Notes: generated by a model not told the origin, from the letters alone. A stretch of DNA of 46,232 nucleotides from JAPXRI01 sp033813635 (GCA_033813635.1 JAPXRI010000020.1:1-46232), one strand, 5' to 3'. Positions 7,394 through 16,480 are shown, numbered from the stretch's first letter. Numbers and translations are program-made.

Positions 7394-7422
7394 TTGAAAT
7401 CCGCCGCTATTTGCTTTAAAAT
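7394..7422 (+). promoter_or_regulatory. SigA-type promoter for the glycosylase gene
   Basis: TTGAAA (7394-7399), 17-base spacer, TAAAAT (7417-7422), about 48 bases before the start at 7470. Confidence 0.65.
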
Positions 7423-7469
7423 TTAGGAGAACAGTTTTATCAGATAAGCCTTTTTCAGGGGAGAGGTTA

Positions 7470-7979
7470 ATGGAATACGAGCGCGTTGAGCACAAGATAC
7501 CGCCGGTCTACGACGAGAACTCGAGGGTGCTGATCCTCGGGTCGATGCCGTCGCCAAAATCCCGGGAGGCCGGGTTTTACTACGGGCACCCGCGAAACCG
7601 GTTCTGGAAGGTTCTCGGCGCGGTGTTTGACGTCGAGCTGGAGGGAAAACCGCAAAAAGAAAAGCGCGGATTCCTGCTCTCGCACGGAATCGCGCTCTGG
7701 GACGTGCTTTCCTCCTGTATGATAAAGGGGGCGAGCGACGGCAGCATCCGCGCCCCGAAGCCAAACGACATAAATAAAATCCTAAGCGCAGCGCCGATAG
7801 GCAAAATCTTCACCACCGGCGGCACGGCCCATATGCTCTACGAAAAGCTCTGCTACCCTGTGACATGGGTGAAGGCGATACCGCTGCCCTCGCCGAGCCC
7901 GGCGAACTGCAGAATCAGCTTTGAGGAGCTTGTAAAGGAGTACCGCCAGATCCGCTCAGCTCTTGCCGGCGATCTCTGA
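7470..7979 (+). CDS. Hypoxanthine (deoxyinosine) DNA glycosylase, UDG family 6
   Basis: A 169-residue base-excision repair enzyme of the uracil-DNA glycosylase superfamily, family 6, which removes hypoxanthine from deaminated adenine sites. Motif 1 is LILGSMPSPKSREAGFYYGHP (about residues 21-41), followed by PRNRFW, and the late loop LPSPSPAN corresponds to the DNA-intercalation motif. The RNRFWKVLG and YYGHP blocks are characteristic of this family. Start ATG 7470 has GAGAGG just upstream. The last 24 bases overlap the 3' end of the convergent PLP gene. Confidence 0.88.
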   Translation: MEYERVEHKIPPVYDENSRVLILGSMPSPKSREAGFYYGHPRNRFWKVLGAVFDVELEGKPQKEKRGFLLSHGIALWDVLSSCMIKGASDGSIRAPKPNDINKILSAAPIGKIFTTGGTAHMLYEKLCYPVTWVKAIPLPSPSPANCRISFEELVKEYRQIRSALAGDL

Positions 7980-9212
7980 GAGCGCCCGGAGGATACCGAG
8001 CCGCCCGGACTCGTAGGTAAGGCCGCCCTGCATAAACGCGGTGTACGGCGGCCGCATCGGGGCGTCGGCGGAGAGCTCAATCGAGGCGCCGGAGATAAAG
8101 GTCCCGGCCGCCATCACCACCTTGTCGGCGTAGCCGGGCATGTCCCAGGGCTCCGGCGTGACGTAGCTGTCCACCGGAGAGCCGGACTGGATGCCCCGGA
8201 TGAACGCCAGCATCGGCTCCGGCGCGCCGAAGGTGACGGTCTGGATAATGTCCCGCCGCACCTCGTCGTAGCCGGGCGCGGTGCTAAAGCCCGCCAGCTC
8301 CAGGGCACGCGCGGCGAAGACCGCGGTTTTCAGCGCCTGAGCCGTGGTGTGGGGCGCTAGGAACAGCCCCTGATAAAACTGCCTGTAGCCCCAGGCGTAG
8401 CTGCCGGCCTCGCTCCCGATGCCCGGGACGCAGAGCCTGCAGGCCGCGAGCTCCACAAGCTCCGGATCGCCCGCGATATAGCCCCCCGTCGGAGCGATGC
8501 CTCCGCCGGGGTTTTTTATCAGCGAGCCGCAGAGCAGATCGGCCCTCGGTTCGGAGGCTTCGACAAATTCGCCGTAGCAGTTGTCGCAGATGACAATCGT
8601 TCCGGGTCGGGCGCCCTTCGCGGCGGCGGTCATAGCGTCGATCCGGGCGGCGGAGAGCGCCGGGCGTAGGGAGTACCCCCGGGAGCGCTGGATATATACC
8701 GCCCGGGGCTTTAGCTTTTCGACCTCAGCGGCCAGCAGCGGCAGAAAGCTATCTTCGTCGTAACCGCCCTCCGAGGTCAGAAATTTCAGTTCAACCGTTT
8801 TTACCCCGTACTCCGCGAGGGAGCCGCCGTTTTTGCCGTATATCACCGGCAGCAGCGTGTCGTAGGGCGAGCCGGTGGCACAGAGCAGCGTGTCGCCGGG
8901 GCGCAGAACGCCGAAGAGGGCGCAGGCAATCGCGTGGGTGCCGTTGATCAGCTGGGCGCGCACCAGCGCGGCGGGGGTTCCGAGGGCGTCCGCAAACACC
9001 TTGTCCAGGGTGTCCCGCCCGGAGTCGCCGTAGCCGTAGCCGGTGGTGGGCGCGAAGTGGGCCTCGGACACCCGGTTTTTTTCAAACGCGGAGAGCACTC
9101 TCGCGGTGTTCTGCCGCGAAATTTCGTCTATCCGCGCGAGGGCGGAAGCGATATCCGCCTCCGCCTTCGCGCTTATATCCTCAATGTTTATTTTCCCGGA
9201 ATTTCCGCTCAT
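7956..9212 (-). CDS. PLP enzyme, methionine-gamma-lyase / aluminium-resistance family
   Basis: A 418-residue PLP-dependent enzyme of the Met_gamma_lyase family (PF06838-type; YnbB in Bacillus). The PLP lysine is K233 within GSLIKNPGGGIAPTGGYIAG, D210 (VICDNCYGEF) should contact the pyridine nitrogen, and TGYGYGDSGRD near residue 57 is a family block. The length is usual. It is the last gene of the minus-strand operon and its ATG overlaps the ACT gene stop (ATGA at 9209-9212), so it is translationally coupled. Substrate is not known for this family despite the name. Placement in an aromatic-acid operon may hint at amino-acid degradation, but that is inference. Confidence 0.88.
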   Translation of the reverse strand: MSGNSGKINIEDISAKAEADIASALARIDEISRQNTARVLSAFEKNRVSEAHFAPTTGYGYGDSGRDTLDKVFADALGTPAALVRAQLINGTHAIACALFGVLRPGDTLLCATGSPYDTLLPVIYGKNGGSLAEYGVKTVELKFLTSEGGYDEDSFLPLLAAEVEKLKPRAVYIQRSRGYSLRPALSAARIDAMTAAAKGARPGTIVICDNCYGEFVEASEPRADLLCGSLIKNPGGGIAPTGGYIAGDPELVELAACRLCVPGIGSEAGSYAWGYRQFYQGLFLAPHTTAQALKTAVFAARALELAGFSTAPGYDEVRRDIIQTVTFGAPEPMLAFIRGIQSGSPVDSYVTPEPWDMPGYADKVVMAAGTFISGASIELSADAPMRPPYTAFMQGGLTYESGRLGILRALSEIAGKS

Positions 9213-9640
9213 AGGTTGTAGATTTCCTCGGGTTTCAGCAGCGGGATGCCGGCCTTCCCGAAAATATCGATCGCCTTGTCGTTGTCCTCGACCCGCAGAA
9301 TCACGCAGGCGCGGTCGTCCACGCGGGTGATGAACGCGTAGGCGTACTCCACGGAGATCGAGTTCTCGGTCAGGTGCTTCAGAACGTTGTAGAGCGAGCC
9401 GGGCCTGTCGTCGAGCTTGACCGCGATCACCTTGGTTTTTCTTACGGTCAGGCCGTAGCCTCTAAGCTCTTCCTCAGCCTTGGAGGGGTTGTTCACGATG
9501 AGCCGCAGGATGCCGAAATCGGTCGTGTCGGCTAGCGAGAGGGCGCGGATGTCGATCCCGGCCCTGCTCAGGATGCCCGTGATCTCCGCGAGGCGTCCCG
9601 GCTGGTTGGCGACGAAAATCGAAATCTGGTCTATCAGCAT
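9209..9640 (-). CDS. Tandem ACT-domain protein
   Basis: About 143 residues made of two ACT domains: roughly residues 3-68 (ISIFVANQPGRLAEITGILSRAG) and 70-143 (VKLDDRPGSLYNVLKHLTEN). ACT domains bind amino acids. Stand-alone tandem ACT proteins next to phenylacetate-CoA ligase genes are a recurrent arrangement in anaerobes and probably sense aromatic amino acids or products. Start: ATG 9640 is seven bases after AGGAGG; the upstream ATG at 9646 abuts the ribosome site and is less likely. It is coupled to the PLP gene by ATGA. Confidence 0.88.
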   Translation of the reverse strand: MLIDQISIFVANQPGRLAEITGILSRAGIDIRALSLADTTDFGILRLIVNNPSKAEEELRGYGLTVRKTKVIAVKLDDRPGSLYNVLKHLTENSISVEYAYAFITRVDDRACVILRVEDNDKAIDIFGKAGIPLLKPEEIYNL

Positions 9641-9672
9641 GGTCATTCCTCCTATATATCAATCTCTTTTGG

Positions 9673-10974
9673 CTATTTGATGACGCGCTTATCCAGAATA
9701 TGCTGGGATTTTCCCTCGAAGCGGGGGAGTGTGTGGGGCTCCACCAGCTTGACCTTGGCGGCGATGCCGAGGGTGGACTCCACGCCCTTGCGGATTTCCG
9801 CGCCGAGCTTTTCGATGTCCCTGACCTGGTCGGAGAAGGCCTCGTCCGTCAGCTCCACCTGAATCTCGAGGGTGTCCAGATTGTCCGCCCGGTCGACGAT
9901 CAGCAGATAGTGGGGGGCGGCAGCGCCGAACTCCAGCAGCACGCTCTCCACCTGGGAGGGGAACACGTTTACGCCGCGGATAATCAGCATATCGTCCGTC
10001 CTGCCGGCGGGCTTTGTCATCTTAACCAACGTCCTCCCGCACTCACAGGGGCTGGCGTCCAGCCGGGACACGTCGTGGGTGCGGTAGCGGATCAGCGGCA
10101 GGGCCTGCTTGGTGACGCAGGTAAACACCAGCTCGCCGGCATCCCCGTCCGGCAGGGGTTCGCCGGTGTCCGGGTTGACGATTTCGGGGATGAAGTGGTC
10201 CTCGTTAATATGCAGGCCGTTCTGGCACTCGCACTCGTAGGCGACGCCCGGCCCGATGATCTCGGAGAGCCCGTAAATGTCCCGGGCGGAGAGCTTCAGG
10301 CGGCTCTCGATGGCCCTGCGCATGTTCTCGGTCCAGGGCTCGGCGCCGAAAAAGCCCACTTTAAGCTTGAGCTCCGCCGCGTCGATCCCCATCTCCTCCA
10401 GCGTCTCCGCGATGTAGAGGGCGTAGGAGGGGGTGCAGCAGATAAAGGTGCAGCCGAAGTCCTTTAAAATCTGGATCTGCCTCTTCGTATTGCCCACTGA
10501 AACCGGCACCGTGGCGCAGCCGATGGTCTCGCTGCCGTTGTGGGCGCCGAGGCCGCCTGTGAACAGGCCGTAGCCGTAGGAGATATGCCCTATGTCCTTT
10601 TTCGTGACGCCGCCTGCGGTAAAGGTCCTCGCCATCACATCGCCCCAGAGGGCCAGGTCGTCCCTGGTGTAGCCGACAACCGTCTGCTTTCCGGTGGTGC
10701 CGGAGGAGGCGTGGATGCGGCAGACCTCGTCCATCGGCACGGCGAACATCCCGAAGGGGTAGGCGTCCCTCAGATCCTGCTTGCTTGTGAACGGCAGCAG
10801 CTTTAGATCGTCTATCGAGCGTATGTCCTCGGGTTTGAGCCCGATATCGTCCATCTTTTTGCGGTAGGGGGCGACGTTCGCGTAGACCCGTTTGACGGCG
10901 TCCTTCAGACGAGCGCCCTGCAGCGCGCGCATTTCGTCGCGGCTCATCGTCTCATATTCTTTTTGCCAGTACAA
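9673..10974 (-). CDS. paaK: Phenylacetate-CoA ligase, copy 1
   Basis: A 433-residue adenylate-forming enzyme that interconverts arylacetate and ATP/CoA with arylacetyl-CoA. The P-loop ASSGTTGK is at residues 89-96, the adenylation motif is YGLSEIIGPGVAYEC, and the hinge is RTDDMLIIRGVNVFPSQVE. CECGRTLVKM is the cysteine-containing segment of this family. Start is a TTG at 10974 (M-Y-W-Q-K), placed behind AAGGA; it gives the usual N-terminus MYW..EYETMSRDEMRALQ. It lies 36 bases downstream of iorB. Together with IorAB it could yield ATP by running from arylacetyl-CoA to arylacetate. Confidence 0.93.
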   Translation of the reverse strand: MYWQKEYETMSRDEMRALQGARLKDAVKRVYANVAPYRKKMDDIGLKPEDIRSIDDLKLLPFTSKQDLRDAYPFGMFAVPMDEVCRIHASSGTTGKQTVVGYTRDDLALWGDVMARTFTAGGVTKKDIGHISYGYGLFTGGLGAHNGSETIGCATVPVSVGNTKRQIQILKDFGCTFICCTPSYALYIAETLEEMGIDAAELKLKVGFFGAEPWTENMRRAIESRLKLSARDIYGLSEIIGPGVAYECECQNGLHINEDHFIPEIVNPDTGEPLPDGDAGELVFTCVTKQALPLIRYRTHDVSRLDASPCECGRTLVKMTKPAGRTDDMLIIRGVNVFPSQVESVLLEFGAAAPHYLLIVDRADNLDTLEIQVELTDEAFSDQVRDIEKLGAEIRKGVESTLGIAAKVKLVEPHTLPRFEGKSQHILDKRVIK

Positions 10975-11009
10975 AATCGTTCATCCTTCCGATTTTCAAT
11001 TTTAGTATA

Positions 11010-11582
11010 TCACAGATGCGCGTTTTTTCCAAGTGAAAAGGCCTTTAAATTCAGCGCCAGATACTTTTCCGGGACGCAGGCCGCCACCGCTCTGTCCCAC
11101 TCCTCCTCGCTGCCGCCGAGGAAGGCGGAGGCGGCGCCCAGCAGCGCCACGTTGGAGGCCTTTGCGTTTCCGGCCTTGAGAGCCAGGTCCAGCGCGTCCA
11201 CGTAGACCGCCTTCGCGCCGGCCTTCGAGATCAGCGCCGGGACGTCCTCCGGGTAGGTTTTCGCGCCGGTGATTACCGGCATCGGGTCGATTTTCTGGGT
11301 GCTTGCTATCACGACGCCGTCCTTTTTAAGGTAGGACAGGTATCTCGCCGCCTCGAGGAGCTCAAAGGATAATATAACGTCGGCGCAGCCCTGTTCGATC
11401 AGCGGGGAGTCGACCCGCTCTCCGGCGCGGACATATGTAACGACGCTCCCGCCCCTCTGGCTCATGCCGTGCACCTCGCTTAGCTTTACGTCAAGCCCCC
11501 GGGCGGCGTAGAAGCTGCCGAGAATCCTGCTGGCAAGCAGGGACCCCTGCCCCCCGACGCCGACGATCAGTATATTTTTCAT
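11010..11582 (-). CDS. iorB: Indolepyruvate ferredoxin oxidoreductase, beta subunit
   Basis: A 190-residue gamma-type subunit of the 2-oxoacid:ferredoxin oxidoreductase family that pairs with IorA to oxidise aryl pyruvates (indole-, phenyl- and hydroxyphenylpyruvate) to arylacetyl-CoA, CO2 and reduced ferredoxin. The glycine-rich start ILIVGVGGQGSLLASRILG and the block VKLSEVHGMSQRGGSVVTYV are diagnostic. ATG 11582 follows GGAGGT; a longer frame to 11642 exists but lacks a site. It follows iorA with an 83-base gap. Confidence 0.93.
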   Translation of the reverse strand: MKNILIVGVGGQGSLLASRILGSFYAARGLDVKLSEVHGMSQRGGSVVTYVRAGERVDSPLIEQGCADVILSFELLEAARYLSYLKKDGVVIASTQKIDPMPVITGAKTYPEDVPALISKAGAKAVYVDALDLALKAGNAKASNVALLGAASAFLGGSEEEWDRAVAACVPEKYLALNLKAFSLGKNAHL

Positions 11583-11665
11583 AAACGTACCTCCGAAGAA
11601 ATGTGTGGGAAAGAAGATAGTGAACTCGGTTCGGGTTTCCACCTAAAGAGAATATCGAAGCAAAT

Positions 11666-13411
11666 CTATTCTTTTTCGATTTCTCTTATTGCGCCGAAGC
11701 TGCACAGCTCGGTGCAGAGGCCGCAGCCGACGCAGAGGGAGAAGTCTATCGCGGCACCCCTTTCGCGGGTAAAGGATATGGCGGGGCAGCCGATTTTCAT
11801 GCAGGAACGGCATTTTCTGCATTTTTCCGCATCAACTTCCAGCGGCGTGCCGTGCTTTGCGGATTTCAGCAGTGCGCAGGGGCGCTTTGCGATGATGACC
11901 GAGGGCTCGTCCGCGCCGATTTCCTCTCTTATCGCGGCCTCGGTGGCTTTGAGATCGAAGGGGTCCACCGTTCTGACACGCCTGACGCCCACGGCTTGAC
12001 AGAGGGCGGCGAGGTCCACCGCCGGAGCGGGTTTGTTTTTCAGCGTAAGGCCGGTGCAGGGGTTTTGCTGGTGCCCCGTCATTGCCGTTATCGAGTTGTC
12101 AAGGATGATCACGGTTGCCGGGGACTGGTTGTAGACGATGTTGACAAGCCCGGTGATGCCGGAGTGGATGAAGGTGGAGTCGCCGATTACCGCGACGCTG
12201 TTTCTCGCGCTTTCGCCTGCGGCCTTCAGATAGCCGTGCAGGCCGGACACCGACGCGCCCATGCAGAGGGTGGAGTCCAGCGCGGACAGCGGGGGAAGGG
12301 CGCCGAGGGTGTAGCAGCCGATGTCGCCCGAGACGAAGAGCTTAAGCTTCGAGAGCACGTAGAATATACCCCTGTGGGGGCAGCCGGGGCAGAGCACCGG
12401 AGGCCTCCCGGGGATGTCCGGAGTCTCGAACAGCTCGCGGGTCTCGCCCAACAGCGCAGCGCGGATTTTCGCCGGGCTGTACTCGCCGAGAAATGAAAAC
12501 AGGTTCTTGCCCTCGCAGCGGAGGCCCAGCTTTTTGACGAAGGTCTCGAAAACGTCGTCCAGCTCCTCGATTACCACAAGGCGCTCAACGCTCTCCGCGA
12601 AGCCGCGGATCAGCTTCTCGGGCAGCGGGTTGATCAGCCCGAGCTTTAAATACGAAGCGCCGTCGCCCAGCGCCTCCCGGGCGTAGTCGAAGGCGATGCC
12701 CGAGGCGATTATACCGAGCTTTGCGCTCCCGGGGATCACCCGGTTCAGGGGCGTGGTTTCGGCGAATTCGGAGAGGGCCATTTGGCGCTCCTCCACTGCG
12801 GCGTGCCGGGGTCTGGCGTTGGCGGGCATCATCACGTATTTCGCCGGGTCCTTTTTGTAGACGCTGGCCTCGGGGACGACGCGCTCCGAGAGCGCCACGG
12901 CTGAGCGGGAGTGGGCGATGCGGGTGGTCAGCCGTAAAAGCACGGGCGTGTCGAACTTTTCAGAGATTTCGAAGGCGGCCTTGGCGAACTCCTTGCACTC
13001 TGCGGAGTCCGAGGGCTCAAGCATCGGCAGCTTCGAGGCTATCGCGTAGTGCCGGCTGTCCTGCTCGTTTTGCGAGGAGTGCATGCCCATGTCGTCCGCG
13101 ACGCCGATCACCAGTCCGGCGTTGACGCCGGTGTACGACGCGGTGAAGATCGGGTCGGCGGCGACGTTAAGGCCGACGTGCTTCATCCCGGCAAAGCTCC
13201 TCGCCCCGGCCAGCGACGCGCCGAAGGCAGCCTCCACCGCCACCTTTTCGTTCGGGGCCCACTCCGCGTAAATCTCCTCATAATCGGACGCGCACTCGGT
13301 TATCTCGGTGCTCGGCGTCCCTGGGTAGCTTGAGACAAAGCGGCAGCCCGCCTCGTAAAGTCCGCGCGCGACCGCGGCGTTTCCCAAAAGCAGCGCTTTT
13401 TCGTTTTCCAT
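11666..13411 (-). CDS. iorA: Indolepyruvate ferredoxin oxidoreductase, alpha subunit
   Basis: A 581-residue thiamine-diphosphate catalytic subunit. The N-terminal pyrimidine-binding domain starts LLLGNAAVARGLYEAG and has the SSYPGTPSTEI block. The C-terminal TPP domain contains GDIGCYTLG and VAVIGDSTFIHSG...LDNSITAMTGHQ. Two [4Fe-4S] clusters close the protein (CRKCRSCMKIGCP and CVGCGLCTELC). I place the start at ATG 13411 (MENEKALLLGN) with AGGATGG about nine bases upstream; ATGs at 13423 and 13435 are in frame. A structured RNA segment lies in the 172-base gap to the upstream paaK. Confidence 0.93.
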   Translation of the reverse strand: MENEKALLLGNAAVARGLYEAGCRFVSSYPGTPSTEITECASDYEEIYAEWAPNEKVAVEAAFGASLAGARSFAGMKHVGLNVAADPIFTASYTGVNAGLVIGVADDMGMHSSQNEQDSRHYAIASKLPMLEPSDSAECKEFAKAAFEISEKFDTPVLLRLTTRIAHSRSAVALSERVVPEASVYKKDPAKYVMMPANARPRHAAVEERQMALSEFAETTPLNRVIPGSAKLGIIASGIAFDYAREALGDGASYLKLGLINPLPEKLIRGFAESVERLVVIEELDDVFETFVKKLGLRCEGKNLFSFLGEYSPAKIRAALLGETRELFETPDIPGRPPVLCPGCPHRGIFYVLSKLKLFVSGDIGCYTLGALPPLSALDSTLCMGASVSGLHGYLKAAGESARNSVAVIGDSTFIHSGITGLVNIVYNQSPATVIILDNSITAMTGHQQNPCTGLTLKNKPAPAVDLAALCQAVGVRRVRTVDPFDLKATEAAIREEIGADEPSVIIAKRPCALLKSAKHGTPLEVDAEKCRKCRSCMKIGCPAISFTRERGAAIDFSLCVGCGLCTELCSFGAIREIEKE

Positions 13412-13458
13412 AAATGCATCCATCCTGCCGTCCATCACGGCCAAAGAAAATTAGAGTA

Positions 13459-13518
13459 AAAAGTCACGCGTTCCGCGGTTCCGACGGCTAAGACCTCGCC
13501 TCGGGAGCGGTGACTTTT
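13459..13518 (-). promoter_or_regulatory. Structured RNA element between paaK copy 2 and iorA
   Basis: A 9-bp closing stem (13510-13518 with 13459-13467) encloses an inner stem that can pair CCGAGGC with GCCGTCGG, allowing one bulge. On the minus strand the structure ends in GTGACTTTTTACTC, so it resembles an intrinsic terminator or attenuator about 46 bases before iorA. Upstream of it TTTATT-N17-TAAAAT could be an internal promoter. This may set iorA level separately from the symporter and first ligase. The stem is seen; the role is inferred. Confidence 0.55.
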
Positions 13519-13583
13519 CGGGAGATAAGCAAAAAAATATGTATTCTATTTTATCATAAAATCCGCCGGGAATAAAATGTCTT

Positions 13584-14891
13584 TTATTGGTTTGCTTGGT
13601 TTCTGAGGTCCAGCACCCGCTTGGCCTTGCCCTGGAAGCGCTCGAGGGTTCCGGGCTCCACCAGCGTTACCTTGCACTCGAGGCCGAGGACAGACTTTAG
13701 CCTGTCGTGAATCCGCTTCTGCAGGCCCTCGAGCTCGGCGAATTTTTCAAGCAGCGCGCCGTCCACAAGCTCCACGTTGACCTCCAGCGTGTCCAGAAAG
13801 TTCTTCTTACGCAGCACCAGCTGGTAGTGGGGGCCGATGCCGTCCATGCCCACGAGCACGCTCTCGATCTGGGAGGGGAACACGTTGACGCCCTTGATAA
13901 TCAGCATATCATCGGTGCGGCCGGTGACCTTGGACATGCGGGCCAGAGTTCTGCCGCAGGCGCAGGGGGAGTAGTCTATCGACGTGATGTCCTTTGTGCG
14001 GTAGCGGAGCACCGGCAGGCAGCGCTTGGACAGGCAGGTGATTACCAGCTCGCCCTTTTCGCCCTCGGGCAGCGGCTTGAGGGTCTTGGGGTCAACCACC
14101 TCGCAGAGGAAATGGTCCTCTGCGATATGGAGGCCGCAGCGGAGATGGCACTCGCCGGACATGCCCGGGCCGCTGCACTCAGAGAGGCCGTAGTTGTCGG
14201 TGGCGAAAACCCCCATGTTCTTCTCAATCTGTGCGCGCATCTCGGGGGTGCAGCCCTCGGAGCCGAACAGCCCGATGCGGAGCTTGAGCTTCCCGGCGAG
14301 CCCCCGCTCCCGGATCATCTCGCCGAGGTAGAGCGCGTAGGACGGGGTGGCGATCAGCACCGTGGTGCCGAAGTCCTCCATCAGCATCAGCTGCTTGTCC
14401 GTATTGCCGCTGGACATCGGGATCACGGAGGCGCCCAGCTTTTCAAGCCCCATATGCAGGCCCAGGGCGCCTGTAAACAGGCCGTAGCCGAAGGATATCT
14501 GCGCGGTGTCGTCCGCGGTGACGCCGGCGGCCATGCAGAACCGGGCGACGCAGTCGCTCCACACATCCAGATCGGCTTTCGTAAAGCCCACCACCGTCGG
14601 TTTGCCCGTGGTGCCGGAGGAGGCGTGTATTCTTACAACCTCCCGCTGGGGAACGCCGAACATACCGAAGGGGTAGGTGTTCCGAAGGTCGTCCTTCGTG
14701 GTGAACGGGAGGAGCTCCACGTCCTCCGGAGTACTAATATGCTCAGGCCGGACGCCTCGCGCGTCGAGCGCGGCGCGGTAGAACGGGACGTCGTTGTAGG
14801 CGTGTTCCACCTGCGCGCGGAGCTTCGCGGACTGGAGCGCGCGGATCTCGTCGCGGCTCATCGTCTCGATTTTTTCCTGAAACATCGGCAT
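13584..14891 (-). CDS. paaK: Phenylacetate-CoA ligase, copy 2
   Basis: A 435-residue paralogue of the ligase at 9673. It has ASSGTTGKPTVVGF (P-loop at about 90-97), NYGLSECSGPGMSGEC, RTDDMLIIKGVNVFPSQIE and the CACGRTLARM cysteine segment. Sequence and domain order match throughout, but the two differ enough to suggest different acyl preferences (for example phenylacetate against indole- or hydroxyphenylacetate). ATG 14891 follows AAAGGACGG at eight bases. It is the second gene of the operon, 52 bases after the symporter. Confidence 0.93.
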   Translation of the reverse strand: MPMFQEKIETMSRDEIRALQSAKLRAQVEHAYNDVPFYRAALDARGVRPEHISTPEDVELLPFTTKDDLRNTYPFGMFGVPQREVVRIHASSGTTGKPTVVGFTKADLDVWSDCVARFCMAAGVTADDTAQISFGYGLFTGALGLHMGLEKLGASVIPMSSGNTDKQLMLMEDFGTTVLIATPSYALYLGEMIRERGLAGKLKLRIGLFGSEGCTPEMRAQIEKNMGVFATDNYGLSECSGPGMSGECHLRCGLHIAEDHFLCEVVDPKTLKPLPEGEKGELVITCLSKRCLPVLRYRTKDITSIDYSPCACGRTLARMSKVTGRTDDMLIIKGVNVFPSQIESVLVGMDGIGPHYQLVLRKKNFLDTLEVNVELVDGALLEKFAELEGLQKRIHDRLKSVLGLECKVTLVEPGTLERFQGKAKRVLDLRNQANQ

Positions 14892-14942
14892 AAGAAAGAC
14901 CGTCCTTTGAAAAAAGATTGCGAAAATCTGCTTTATTGATGG

Positions 14943-16454
14943 CTATAGGCTGCCGTCCCGGTAGCAGGCGAAGATGCCGTCGACGGTTTCGCCCGGGAGC
15001 TTTGGCGTCAGCGAGGATACAAGGGGTACGATCACCATCGAGGAGAGCATCGCTATCGCGCCGGCGTTGATCGGCGAGACTATGAAGCTAAGGGTGCCGC
15101 CGGCGGGCGCGAGCCCCAGCGTGCGGATCAGCAGCGCGGCGAGGGTGACGCCGACTCCGGTGACAAAGCCCGCCCAGACGCCGCCCCGGGTGATTTTCTT
15201 CGAGTACAGCCCGTAGAGGAACGGCGCAAGGAACGCCCCCGCCAGCGCGCCCCAGGACACGCCCATCAGCTGCGCGATAAAGGTCAGCGGGTTCGCCGCG
15301 ATCAGCACCGACAGCGCGACAAACAGCGCGATCAGCACGCGCATGCAGAGCAGCTTTTGCTTGTCGCCGAGCTTTTTGACTATCAGGCCGTCTATCAGGT
15401 CGATGGTCAGCGTGGAGCTGGAGGTCAGTACCAGGCCGGAGAGAGTGGACATCGAGGCGCTCAACACAAGCACCACCACGATGCCGATTATGGCGTCGGA
15501 CAGGCCGGAGAGCATTGCCGGGACCACGGAGTCGTATTTGACCGCGCCGTCGACGATTACGCCGGGGGCGCCGGCGAACAGCCGCCCGAAGCCGCCCATG
15601 AAGTAGGAGCCGCCGGCGATTACCAGCGCGAACACCGTGGAGATCAGCGTGCCGATTCGAACGGAGCGATCGTCCTTGATCGAGTAGAACTTATGTACCA
15701 TCTGCGGAAGGCCCCAGGTGCCCAGCGAGGTCAGGATTACCACACCCAGCAGCGCCAGCGGCTCGGGCCCGAACAGGCTTGTGAATTCGCCGCCCTCCCC
15801 GATTTTCGTGAGCTCGGAGACGGCTTCGGTAAAGCCGCCCCGGCCGGCCAGCACCGAGCAGATCACGATAACAATGCCCGCCAGCATGATGATACCCTGC
15901 ACGAAATCGTTGACAGACGTGGCGACGTACCCGCCGAGAATCACGTAGATCGCGGTCAGCACCGCCATCGCGATTATGCAGTAGATGTACTCGACGTCGA
16001 AGGCCATCGCGAACAGCTTCGCAAGCCCGGTGTAGACCGAGGCCGTGTAGGGGATCATGAACACAAACATGATAAGGGACGAGGCGATTTTCAACGCGCG
16101 GCTCTGGTAGCGCTCGCCGAAGAATTCGGGCATCGTCCTCGAGTCCAGCTTTTTAGTCATGATGCGCGTGCGCCTGCCGAGCACCAGCCAGGCCAGCAGC
16201 GAGCCAATCAGCGCGTTGCCGATGCCGATCCAGGTGGCGGACAGGCCGTATTTCCACCCGAACTGGCCGGCGTAGCCGATGAAGACCACGGCGGAGAAGT
16301 AGGTGGTGCCGTAGGCGAAGGAGGTGAGCCAGGGGCCGAACGCCCGGCCGCCGAGGACGAAGTCCTCGGTGCTGTTGGCGCGCCTGCGGGTCAGGCAGCC
16401 GATTACTATCATCGTGGCTGCGAACAAAACGAGCATAAGTATCTTTATAAACAT
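14943..16454 (-). CDS. Sodium:solute symporter (SSS family)
   Basis: A 503-residue membrane protein with about 13 hydrophobic segments, belonging to the solute:sodium symporter family (pantothenate/proline/monocarboxylate branch). Motifs are ANSTEDFVLGGRAFGPW (about 26-42), FSAVVFIGYAGQFGW, GGYVATSVNDFVQG, and LTSLGTWGLPQMVHKFYSIKDDRS. It is the first structural gene after an aromatic-rich leader peptide, so it probably imports an aromatic or branched amino acid, an aryl 2-oxoacid, or exports an arylacetate. The exact cargo cannot be read from sequence. Start ATG 16454 has AAAGG ten bases upstream. Confidence 0.9.
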   Translation of the reverse strand: MFIKILMLVLFAATMIVIGCLTRRRANSTEDFVLGGRAFGPWLTSFAYGTTYFSAVVFIGYAGQFGWKYGLSATWIGIGNALIGSLLAWLVLGRRTRIMTKKLDSRTMPEFFGERYQSRALKIASSLIMFVFMIPYTASVYTGLAKLFAMAFDVEYIYCIIAMAVLTAIYVILGGYVATSVNDFVQGIIMLAGIVIVICSVLAGRGGFTEAVSELTKIGEGGEFTSLFGPEPLALLGVVILTSLGTWGLPQMVHKFYSIKDDRSVRIGTLISTVFALVIAGGSYFMGGFGRLFAGAPGVIVDGAVKYDSVVPAMLSGLSDAIIGIVVVLVLSASMSTLSGLVLTSSSTLTIDLIDGLIVKKLGDKQKLLCMRVLIALFVALSVLIAANPLTFIAQLMGVSWGALAGAFLAPFLYGLYSKKITRGGVWAGFVTGVGVTLAALLIRTLGLAPAGGTLSFIVSPINAGAIAMLSSMVIVPLVSSLTPKLPGETVDGIFACYRDGSL

Positions 16455-16480
16455 AAGTCAAAAACCTTTCGAAGTAAAAT

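Noticed and set aside
13707..14939. Plus-strand 410-residue ORF opposite paaK copy 2
   Set aside because: Composition is typical of antisense frames (many His, Ala, Gly, Val) and the paaK reading is conserved.
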